Positions 1-5,943 of a stretch of DNA of 12,563 bases are shown one piece after another (positions within the stretch are counted from its first letter, which is position 1; every line of letters starts with the position of its first letter). Source of the DNA: CAYWNK01 sp047639615 (GTDB taxonomy: Bacteria; Planctomycetota; UBA1135; GCA-002686595); contig JBLIOL010000153.1 of the NCBI GenBank assembly GCA_047639615.1, positions 1 to 12,563 of the forward strand, written 5' to 3'. A program made the translations under genes and the position numbers. The notes under the pieces are model-generated. The model saw only the letters and a program-made list of their open reading frames with translations. It was not told the origin of the DNA and did no database searches.

Positions 1-114
1 GCGCGCTGCTGCGCGCGCCGTGTCGCGCATTTGCCGCCACCCTCCGAGGGCCAACGGCAACGAACCCGAGCAAGGGCCATACCACGGCTCGGATCTGAGC
101 CCTGGACCGACCGG

Positions 115-140
115 AAAAAGCCGGCTCACTGGCGGGTGAG
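115..140 (-). terminator. possible weak terminator after the rhodanese gene
   Basis: Read on the minus strand, a 5-bp stem (CTCAC/GTGAG, six-base loop, 125-140) is followed five bases later by TTTTT (119 down to 115). It lies about 32 bases past the stop of the rhodanese gene. A second small hairpin (6-bp arms, 161-166 and 173-178) overlaps that stop codon. Both stems are short, so this is only a candidate. The remainder of 1-171 shows no gene I can support. Confidence 0.3.
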
Positions 141-171
141 GTGTGCAGGTACGAGGACCCGAGCTAGAGCC

Positions 172-678
172 TTAGCTCCAGCTGACGACGCCGCCTTCCA
201 CGCACCACACGTTGGTGAACTTGTGGCCGATGAAGTAACTCGCTACGTCGAGCGAGCGCCCACCGTCCTGGCACAGGAAAACGATGCGACGATCCTTGTC
301 CAAGTCCATGTAGCGACCCGCGTCGTTGTAGTCGAGGCGCTCAGCCTCGGTGACCTCGGCCTGACCTTCACTCTCTTCGGGCGTGCGCACATCGATGAAG
401 GAGAATTCGTCACCGGCGAGCAACCAGGCGCGCACCTGCGAGGGCTCCACCTGGACCTTGCCGTCGATGGCCTGGGCCTGGACGATGGTGCTCACCATGT
501 CCTTGATGTCGAGGATGTTGTGGTCCTTCGCCACCTGGGCCAGGGTGTCGGAGGGCTGAAACCCACAGGAGGAGCAGCCTCCCACGTGGTAGCGCTGGAA
601 GAGGGCCCGCTGGGCGGCGGGGGCGACCTGGAGGATTTGCTCCATGGTCATTTCGGGTGTGATAGTGATGTCAGGCAT
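172..678 (-). CDS. DUF1858-like disulfide domain / rhodanese fusion protein
   Basis: This 168-residue cytoplasmic protein has two parts. Residues 1-66 resemble the DUF1858 / hybrid-cluster-associated redox disulfide domain, starting with the typical ITPEMTMEQIL stretch and carrying a CSSC pair at Cys35/Cys38. Residues 75-168 are a rhodanese domain with FIDVRTPEE at 94-102 and the active-site loop CQDGGRS at 136-142. Cys136 is the predicted persulfide-forming residue. The chain ends immediately after the usual rhodanese C-terminal GGVxxW motif. Rhodaneses carry sulfane sulfur, and the CxxC suggests a redox partner or metal/Fe-S site; the substrate is unknown. There is no signal peptide. The ATG at 678 is preceded only by a weak AAGAG. 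The gene is divergent from proS across a 166-base gap and so is transcribed separately. Confidence 0.85.
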   Translation of the reverse strand: MPDITITPEMTMEQILQVAPAAQRALFQRYHVGGCSSCGFQPSDTLAQVAKDHNILDIKDMVSTIVQAQAIDGKVQVEPSQVRAWLLAGDEFSFIDVRTPEESEGQAEVTEAERLDYNDAGRYMDLDKDRRIVFLCQDGGRSLDVASYFIGHKFTNVWCVEGGVVSWS

Positions 679-831
679 GGCTCTTATGGGTTCTAGCCTA
701 ACAGGTAAGAAGGTCGAGGGCAGCGGGGTAGACGCCCCAGAGAGCCTCGCCTACCCTGCTCGGCTCGCCAGCACCGGCGCGGACCCGATTGGACGGGCCC
801 GGCCGCGCTCTGGCGCACCCAGAAGTCCTTT

Positions 832-836
832 GGAGG
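832..836 (+). promoter_or_regulatory. ribosome binding site of proS
   Basis: A GGAGG lies eight bases before the ATG at 845. It fixes the proS start there. The reading frame is open further upstream to 644, but that stretch overlaps the divergent rhodanese gene and encodes nothing typical of ProRS. Confidence 0.85.
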
Positions 837-844
837 ACTGCCCC

Positions 845-2317
845 ATGGCACAAGCACGCATCGCCACCCGCGCCGACGACTACTCCCAGTGGTATCAGGA
901 CGTCATCAGTCACGCCGAACTCGCCGAGGCGGCGGGTGTCGTAAAGGGCTGCATGGTCATCAGGCCCCACGGCTACGCCATCTGGGAAAGCATTCAAGAG
1001 GACCTCAACCGGCGCTTCAAAGCCACCGGCCACAAGAACGCGGCCTTCCCGATGCTCATCCCCATGAGCTTCATGACCAAGGAAGCGGAGCACGTGGAAG
1101 GCTTTGCGCCGGAGCTGGCCGTGGTGACCCACGCCGGCGGCAAGGAGTTGGAGGAGCACTACTGCATCCGTCCCACCTCCGAGACCATCATCGGCCACTT
1201 CTTCTCCAAGTGGATCGACTCGCACCGCGACCTGCCGCTCTTGATCAACCAGTGGGCCAACGTCATGCGTTGGGAACTGCGTACGCGCATCTTCCTGCGC
1301 ACCTCCGAGTTCCTCTGGCAGGAAGGCCACACGGCCCACGCCACCCACACGGAAGCCAAGGAAGAGGTCATGCGCATGCTCGACGTCTACCGCGACTCTT
1401 GTGAGGACATCCTCGCGATCCCCATGATCCGCGGCATCAAGACCGATCACGAGCGCTTCGCCGGTGCGCTCGAGACCTTCACGGTCGAGGCCATGATGCA
1501 GGACGGCAAGGCGCTGCAGTGCGGCACGAGCCACGACCTCGGCCAGAACTTCGGCAAGGCCTTCAACGTCACCTTCCAAAATGAGAGCGGCGAGCGCGAG
1601 CACGTCTGGCAAACATCCTGGGGTGTGTCGACGCGCTTGATCGGCGCCCTGATCATGACCCACTCGGACGACGACGGCCTGGTGCTGCCCCCCAAGGTGG
1701 CGCCGATCCAGGTGGTCATCGTGCCCATCTATCGCAAGGACGAGGAGCGCGCCGCGGTGCTTGAGGCCGCCGACAAGCTGGCCCGCGAACTGCGCGCCGA
1801 TGGACTCGAGGTGGAGCTCGACGATCGCGAGGGCATGAAGCCCGGCGCTAAGTACTACGAGTGGGAGCGCAAGGGCGTGCCCCTGCGCCTGGAGATCGGC
1901 CCGCGCGATCTTGAGAACCGCGCCGTCATGGCCAAGCTACGCGTGTCCGAGAAGGACGAGCGCGGCCGCGCCAAGAAGTTCTCCATGTCCTGGGATGGCA
2001 TTGGTGTGAGCGTGGGCAAGGCCCTCGACGACTTCCAGCAGTATCTCTTCAACGCCGCCCTCGAGCGCCGCAAGGCCGCCGAGGTGCACGTGGACTCCTG
2101 GGACGATTTCGTCTCCCAGTTCGAAGGCAGCAAGTCCGCCTTCGTCTACGCCCACTGGGACGGCAGCGCCGAGACCGAGAAAGCGATCAAGGATGCCACC
2201 AAGGCCACCATTCGCTGTATTCCGCTGCCCGAAGACGGCACCGCGGCCGAGCCCGGCAAGTGCATCAAGACGGGCAACCCCAGCGCCCAACGGGTGCTCT
2301 TCGCCAAGAACTACTAG
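845..2317 (+). CDS. proS: proline--tRNA ligase, archaeal/eukaryotic (type 3) class
   Basis: This 490-residue class II aminoacyl-tRNA synthetase activates proline with ATP and charges tRNA-Pro in the cytoplasm. The catalytic core covers about residues 10-280. It shows RPTSE (109-113), the motif 2 region RWELRTRIFLRTSEFLWQE (142-160) and motif 3 SWGVSTRLIG (258-267). An anticodon-binding domain follows (about 284-385), then the C-terminal domain ending in the family's terminal tyrosine (AKNY). It lacks the editing insertion of the E. coli-type enzyme, so it belongs to the archaeal/eukaryotic-like class also found in many bacteria. Compared with the Thermus enzyme as I remember it, only one of four C-terminal zinc cysteines seems kept (GKC near 470); the others read as Trp, Ala and Thr. 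The start is set by GGAGG at 832-836. It probably leads an operon with the two following genes. Confidence 0.96.
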   Translation: MAQARIATRADDYSQWYQDVISHAELAEAAGVVKGCMVIRPHGYAIWESIQEDLNRRFKATGHKNAAFPMLIPMSFMTKEAEHVEGFAPELAVVTHAGGKELEEHYCIRPTSETIIGHFFSKWIDSHRDLPLLINQWANVMRWELRTRIFLRTSEFLWQEGHTAHATHTEAKEEVMRMLDVYRDSCEDILAIPMIRGIKTDHERFAGALETFTVEAMMQDGKALQCGTSHDLGQNFGKAFNVTFQNESGEREHVWQTSWGVSTRLIGALIMTHSDDDGLVLPPKVAPIQVVIVPIYRKDEERAAVLEAADKLARELRADGLEVELDDREGMKPGAKYYEWERKGVPLRLEIGPRDLENRAVMAKLRVSEKDERGRAKKFSMSWDGIGVSVGKALDDFQQYLFNAALERRKAAEVHVDSWDDFVSQFEGSKSAFVYAHWDGSAETEKAIKDATKATIRCIPLPEDGTAAEPGKCIKTGNPSAQRVLFAKNY

Positions 2318-2330
2318 GACCTAATCAAGC

Positions 2331-2771
2331 GTGAAACTCACCCCCAACCAAGCCTGCCCGTGCTCCTCCGGCCGCAAGTACAAGCGCTGCTGCCGACTGC
2401 TGCACAGCGGCGACGCCGCGACGAGCGCGGAGGCGCTCATGCGCTCGCGCTACGCGGCCTACGCAGGCGGATTGGTGGACTACGTCATGCGCACCACCGA
2501 TCCGGACGGGCCCCTGGCTCGCCCGGATCGAGATGTTTGGGAGGCCGAGAACCACGCCTTCTGCCGGGACACGGAGTTCCCGGGCCTCGAGATTATCGAC
2601 GTGCAGGCTGGCCCAGAAGAGTCCACCGTGCGCTTCCGAGCCCAACTGCGGCAAGACGGCGAAGACGCCAGCTTCGTGGAAAATAGCCGCTTCCTGCTGC
2701 TTGACGGCTGCTGGCTGTATCACTCCGGGGAGATCGAAGAGGAACTCCCCGGCGCCCCCGGGCCCGAGTAA
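2331..2771 (+). CDS. YchJ-family (UPF0225) SEC-C motif protein
   Basis: This 146-residue protein begins with a SEC-C zinc-binding motif, CPCSSGRKYKRCC, at residues 9-21. That is the metal-binding tail known from SecA, here at the N-terminus as in YchJ. It continues with the YchJ signature AEALMRSRYAAYAGG (about 34-48) and an NTF2-like middle domain ending in ENSRFLLLDGCWLYHSG. The length is close to E. coli YchJ (about 150). The second, C-terminal SEC-C motif of some homologues is absent. The molecular role of the family is unknown. The start is GTG at 2331, 13 bases after the proS stop. The only upstream Shine-Dalgarno-like bases (AGGA, 2315-2318) overlap that stop codon at a rather long 12-base spacing. 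This suggests translation coupled to proS. Confidence 0.85.
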   Translation: MKLTPNQACPCSSGRKYKRCCRLLHSGDAATSAEALMRSRYAAYAGGLVDYVMRTTDPDGPLARPDRDVWEAENHAFCRDTEFPGLEIIDVQAGPEESTVRFRAQLRQDGEDASFVENSRFLLLDGCWLYHSGEIEEELPGAPGPE

Positions 2772-2786
2772 CCTAGCGGCCGAATC

Positions 2787-3056
2787 ATGAGTAAGCGCAC
2801 CCGCAACCTCTACGCCTGGAGGGCCATCGACGACGATGGTCGCAAGCGCCTGGTCAACGCCCAGCTATTCGGCGCTGAGTGGAAGTTCACGTCCAAGTAC
2901 AAGGACGAGGACTTCTGGACCACCCACGAGCCGCCTGCGCTCGAGGATGTGGTCGACCTAGAAGAGATGGTCTTCAACAAGTACCAACGCAAGCACGCCG
3001 CCTGGGATCACGTGCTGATCGTGCGCAAACTGCTCGCCAGCATTAAGGGCGAGTAG
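2787..3056 (+). CDS. hypothetical small protein, 89 residues
   Basis: I do not recognise this protein. It is 89 residues long, charged and lysine-rich, and soluble, with no signal peptide, membrane segment or cysteine. It has aromatic-rich stretches (NLYAWRAIDDDGRKRL near 7-22, then WKFTSKYKDEDFW near 32-44). The second half looks helical and acidic, then basic (DLEEMVFNKYQRKH). The ATG at 2787 is 15 bases after the YchJ-like stop, with no convincing Shine-Dalgarno sequence. Orientation and spacing make it the likely third gene of the proS operon. The reading is supported by codon composition matching its neighbours and by the lack of a better frame on either strand. It converges on the FG-GAP gene with a 13-base gap. 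Confidence 0.65.
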   Translation: MSKRTRNLYAWRAIDDDGRKRLVNAQLFGAEWKFTSKYKDEDFWTTHEPPALEDVVDLEEMVFNKYQRKHAAWDHVLIVRKLLASIKGE

Positions 3057-3065
3057 GGCGCGGCG

Positions 3066-3082
3066 CAGCTTATTGAAAGCTG
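3066..3082. terminator. small hairpin at the convergent junction
   Basis: CAGCTT and AAGCTG form a perfect 6-bp stem around a five-base loop exactly where the plus-strand small gene and the minus-strand FG-GAP gene meet. It overlaps the FG-GAP stop codon. The stem is short and has no T-run, so it is only a candidate shared terminator. Confidence 0.25.
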
Positions 3083-4878
3083 ATCTCCAAACCGTTGCTG
3101 GTGTTGGAAGTAGAGCTCGGGTTCTGGTCGCGATACCAGAGCTGGAAACTCCAGCTCTCCCCAGGCTGAATCACGACAGCTTGAGGCAGTTGCGCCAAGT
3201 CCGGCTCGAAGGTCATCAGTCCAGCCTCATCCGCTTGGAGCACATCGTCTACGAAGCGCACCAAGGGCGCCCCTAGACACAGCACGCCCTGGCTCCCGCC
3301 GAATCCGGGGAGGTTGCCCTGGAAGCTGCTGAATAGGAAGTACCCCAGGGAACCCGCCGGCACGGAGGAGGCCACCAAGCGCAGCCCGTTGTCAGCCACC
3401 ACGGTCGAACCCGTTGCAACCAGCACCGCCGGCGTGCCGCCTGAATTGGCCGCGGAGGAGCAGTAGTTCGTGCCGCTTGTGGGCCCGGGAACCAGTTCAG
3501 AAAGCCAAGGCCGCATGCCGGCGCAGGCTCCGAAAACAATGTCCGGATCGCCGTCGAGCTCTAGATCGAAAACGGCCACGTCGTGCATGCCCTGCAGGTC
3601 CTGCGGGGCAAAGCCCGTCACGCCGCGGTAGCCCGAACCGAGCTCCTGACGCACTTGAATGTCGCCACCAACAGTCCCGCCACGATTGTGGAAGAGAATC
3701 GTCCCGCGTCCGGATGAACAGCTGCCCACGGACACTTCAAAGTCACACACGATCACGTCGTTCCAACCATCCAGGTCTAGGTCGGCGATGACGGTGTTCC
3801 CCGCGCTACCTGATAGTGAGGTACCACCCTGTTGGAGCAAGGCTTCGGGTCCCCACTGCACCTGACCAAAGGGATTGCTGCCCTGATTCAGGAAGTAGCG
3901 ATGACGCGAGAAGTCATTGGCCACCACCAGGTCGGGTAGCTCATCGCGATTGAGGTCCCCCACGGAGAAGAAGTACGAGAGCCCGCTCGAGGGCGTCTGC
4001 TTGCTCTGGAACACGCCTACGTTGTTCGGGTCGTTGTAGATCACATCGACCTTGTTGCCGATCATCTCCGTGCAGAGGCAGGTGCCCATGCAGCGCAGGA
4101 TGTCGTTGGCTCCGTCCCCGTTGATGTCTCCGATCCAGGCACGGGTGCCGAAGGCCGAATTCGACATCGCTGCGGTCAAACGCATGACGGTCTCATCTGT
4201 GAAGTAGCCATTGCCGTCGTTGATCAGCAGGCGATCCTCCACGTCTGGGTTCACCAAGAAACTGTAGTCCGAGAAGTACAGGTCTTGGTCTCCATCACCG
4301 TCCACGTCGCCCGCACCGATGCCGCAAAAGAAGGGCGTGGCAGCTAACCCGTTCACGAACAGCTGCGGGATGCGCCCCTCTTCGTAGCGCAGGCCATTCC
4401 ACACACCGCCGGGTACGCCTCCAAGGTTGCGGTAGACGCGCGGGTGGGAGATGTGCTTGGGATCGCCCAAGCTCAAGCTGGCGGCCGTCACCACATCGTC
4501 CCAACCATCCCCATCGATGTCGACGATGACCACGTCGCGGTCGGAGGTTGGGGTGAGGAAGCCGGAGTCTCCCGGCACGTCGCTGGCGGAAGCGTAGAGC
4601 GCGGTGCGTTCGGTCAGCACGCCGGCTTCATTCATGAAGAGCGTATTGATGCGTTTCCCCAGGCCAAGATTGGCTTGCTTGCGCACGACCACAAGATCGG
4701 TCCAGCCGTCCCGATCAAGATCGCCCCAGGCGAAGTCCTTCTCCTTTGAGTCAGCTAGGCCAACTGCACTCGGAGCATCGATGCGGCTGTCGTCTCGAGC
4801 CATCGTCAACCAGTCGATGGACTGGCCGGAGGCCGGCGAAGCGAGCAGAGCAAGAGTGGCGAGGGTCGCGTACTGCAT
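3070..4878 (-). CDS. secreted FG-GAP/VCBS repeat protein with the shared C-terminal domain
   Basis: This 602-residue extracellular protein starts with a short signal peptide (MQYATLATLALLASPASG, then Gln19). Seven FG-GAP/VCBS calcium-loop repeats follow, with DxDxDGxxD-type motifs at about residues 53-61, 120-128, 191-199, 251-259, 308-316, 366-374 and 438-446. The fifth (DLNRDELPD) and the last two are degenerate. Such repeats build a calcium-stabilised beta-propeller, as in integrin alpha chains, and usually bind proteins or sugars. No catalytic domain is visible. Residues 469-602 form the C-terminal domain shared with the proteins at 5944 and 8105. The start at 4878 is chosen because AGGAAGG (4883-4889) precedes it and the signal peptide begins there. 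An upstream in-frame ATG at 4935 would place the start inside a long inverted repeat. The gene is followed at a 13-base gap by a convergent gene. Confidence 0.88.
   Translation of the reverse strand: MQYATLATLALLASPASGQSIDWLTMARDDSRIDAPSAVGLADSKEKDFAWGDLDRDGWTDLVVVRKQANLGLGKRINTLFMNEAGVLTERTALYASASDVPGDSGFLTPTSDRDVVIVDIDGDGWDDVVTAASLSLGDPKHISHPRVYRNLGGVPGGVWNGLRYEEGRIPQLFVNGLAATPFFCGIGAGDVDGDGDQDLYFSDYSFLVNPDVEDRLLINDGNGYFTDETVMRLTAAMSNSAFGTRAWIGDINGDGANDILRCMGTCLCTEMIGNKVDVIYNDPNNVGVFQSKQTPSSGLSYFFSVGDLNRDELPDLVVANDFSRHRYFLNQGSNPFGQVQWGPEALLQQGGTSLSGSAGNTVIADLDLDGWNDVIVCDFEVSVGSCSSGRGTILFHNRGGTVGGDIQVRQELGSGYRGVTGFAPQDLQGMHDVAVFDLELDGDPDIVFGACAGMRPWLSELVPGPTSGTNYCSSAANSGGTPAVLVATGSTVVADNGLRLVASSVPAGSLGYFLFSSFQGNLPGFGGSQGVLCLGAPLVRFVDDVLQADEAGLMTFEPDLAQLPQAVVIQPGESWSFQLWYRDQNPSSTSNTSNGLEISFQ
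3073..3474 (-). other. shared C-terminal domain, copy 1
   Basis: These are residues 469-602 of the FG-GAP protein. The domain opens with GTNYC, has VPAGSLGYFLFSS and GVLCLG in the middle, and ends FQLWYRDQNP plus fifteen more residues. The two cysteines at domain positions 5 and 66 match those in the other two copies. Confidence 0.85.
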
Positions 4879-4882
4879 GGTT

Positions 4883-4889
4883 CCTTCCT
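4883..4889 (-). promoter_or_regulatory. ribosome binding site of the FG-GAP gene
   Basis: AGGAAGG on the minus strand, four bases before the ATG at 4878. It decides the start against the longer in-frame option at 4935. Confidence 0.75.
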
Positions 4890-4910
4890 GGGGTCTGTCG
4901 AGGAGTGGCG

Positions 4911-4944
4911 CTAGCTTGGTTGGTCCTGGGACCAACCAAGCTAG
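4911..4944. repeat. perfect 16-bp-arm inverted repeat in the FG-GAP gene leader
   Basis: CTAGCTTGGTTGGTCC (4911-4926) and its exact reverse complement (4929-4944) are separated by two bases. The repeat sits 33-66 bases upstream of the FG-GAP start codon. In RNA it would form a stem of about 15 bp with a tetraloop. No T-run follows on either strand, so a simple intrinsic terminator is unlikely. A protein operator or a leader hairpin that stabilises the mRNA or controls translation fits better. Confidence 0.85.
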
Positions 4945-5059
4945 GGTTCCGCCGGCCCCAAGTAACGCGTCCCAGCCTCCACAGCTTCGAAACCACCCGT
5001 ATTAGGGCGGCTCTGCATCCCCAATCCAGGCCGGTGGCCCCTGAGCTAGGCGATCCGGG

Positions 5060-5605
5060 CTACTGGTTGCCCACCAACTGGTAGCTGAAGGTCGCTTCAC
5101 TCACCTCGCCGCCCTGACTCATAGCCAGGTACCCCACGAGGGTCGATCCAGCGCGCGCGAGAGTCAGCCCACCGAACCAAGCGGTGCTGCCCTCCACCCT
5201 GATCAGCTCAAAGTCCACGGCGTCCGCGCCCTCCTCCCAGGGAGTCAAGTCCTCGGCGAAGTGCTTCACGCGCATCACCGGCCGACCATCGCGCTGCACT
5301 AGGAGCAGGAGTTCGTAAAACGCCGTTCGATCACCTGTCACCAAGCGGAAAGATCCAAGCATGCTGCCGGCCTTAGCCGGCCCCCAGGATTCCTCCGCCC
5401 AACCACCGAAGGCCTCGCCCTCCCAGTGGCCAACAAGGAAGGCCAAGTCGTCGAGTCCATACTCACCGGCAGGCGCCGGGTCCGCGCGCAGGATGTGCGG
5501 CGTCGGCCCCTCGTTAAATGTCGGCGCGGAAGGAACCTGAGGCCCAGAACCGAGCGAGGTGCAGGAAGCCAAAGTGAGTAAGGCAGTAACGCAGACGTAA
5601 TTCAT
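5060..5605 (-). CDS. DUF6265-like lipoprotein
   Basis: This is a 181-residue lipoprotein. The N-terminus MNYVCVTALLTLASC ends in a lipobox (LASC, Cys15), so it should be lipidated and membrane-attached. A linker rich in Pro, Gly and Thr follows to about residue 50. The rest resembles DUF6265, a lipocalin-like domain of unknown function, with LDDLAFLVGHWEGEAFGG (about 51-68), EESWGPAKAGSMLGSFRLV, a YELLLLVQRDGRPVMRVKHF strand pair and a C-terminal TFSYQLVGNQ. The ligand or reaction is unknown, and the family assignment is from remembered motif patterns only. The start at 5605 is supported by GAGGAA six bases upstream (5612-5617) and by the lipobox position; the frame stays open to 5671. It may be co-transcribed with the FG-GAP gene, 181 bases downstream, though the inverted repeat between them suggests separate control. 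Confidence 0.8.
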   Translation of the reverse strand: MNYVCVTALLTLASCTSLGSGPQVPSAPTFNEGPTPHILRADPAPAGEYGLDDLAFLVGHWEGEAFGGWAEESWGPAKAGSMLGSFRLVTGDRTAFYELLLLVQRDGRPVMRVKHFAEDLTPWEEGADAVDFELIRVEGSTAWFGGLTLARAGSTLVGYLAMSQGGEVSEATFSYQLVGNQ

Positions 5606-5682
5606 TGTGGGTTCCTCATGAGTACTCAGCGTAGGTCCTCGCCGTCCCAAAGTGCAAGTAGCGCAGCCCAATCGACCAAGCT

Positions 5683-5698
5683 CCGCGATCGATCGCGG
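5683..5698. promoter_or_regulatory. 16-bp perfect palindrome, possible operator
   Basis: CCGCGATCGATCGCGG is perfectly self-complementary and lies 78-93 bases upstream of the DUF6265-like start and about 245 bases upstream of the PPC gene. Its position between divergent genes fits a binding site for a dimeric regulator. No regulator gene is in the window. Confidence 0.45.
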
Positions 5699-5929
5699 TC
5701 AAGCGTGGCGAAAGAGGCAGACCTCGTCCCTCTTCGAGACAAGCTTCGACGTGTCGCGATACTCGCGCGGTAACAAACAACGAAACCAAAACGGGGCATG
5801 CGCTTGTTTTGTGATTCACCACTGCTGCCACGACGAATGCTAGGGAGTATCTTCTCGCCCCAAGTACGGGGACGCGTGCGTCTGAACAATCAGAGCAAGC
5901 CCCCTCGAATCACTTCTCGCTCCCCTGTT

Positions 5930-5935
5930 TATCTA
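5930..5935 (+). promoter_or_regulatory. possible -10 element of a leaderless PPC transcript
   Basis: TATCTA ends eight bases before the ATG at 5944, and no Shine-Dalgarno sequence lies between. Transcription starting at the usual distance would begin at or next to the A of the start codon. No good -35 is visible, so this is tentative. Confidence 0.25.
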
Positions 5936-5943
5936 GAAAACTA

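Larger units (their letters stand above)
5606..5943. other. 338-base divergent intergenic region
   Basis: It separates the minus-strand DUF6265-like gene from the plus-strand PPC gene and must hold both promoters. It contains the 16-bp palindrome at 5683-5698 and a weaker inverted repeat (CAAAAC/GTTTTG, 13-base loop, about 5790-5815). The stretch from about 5770 is richer in A and T than the coding DNA around it. I see no convincing small gene and no consensus -35/-10 pair other than the TATCTA at 5930. Confidence 0.6.

Noticed and set aside
31..696. A 221-codon open frame on the plus strand opposite the rhodanese gene
   Set aside because: The opposite strand encodes a clear rhodanese active site; this frame shows only repetitive Val/Gly/Leu sequence.
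644..844. Longer proS start at 644
   Set aside because: It would add 67 unrelated residues and overlap the divergent gene, while 845 has a good ribosome binding site and the family's usual N-terminus.
698..1663. A 321-codon open frame on the minus strand inside proS
   Set aside because: It is antisense to a conserved synthetase and reads as low-complexity Ala/Gly/Val/Asp sequence, typical of a shadow frame.
4879..4935. Longer start of the FG-GAP protein at 4935
   Set aside because: The extra residues come from the inverted repeat, and they would bury the signal peptide; 4878 has its own AGGAAGG.
4945..5059. A promoter for the FG-GAP gene
   Set aside because: TAATAC occurs on the minus strand near 5010, but I find no -35 element at a proper distance, so I do not call it.
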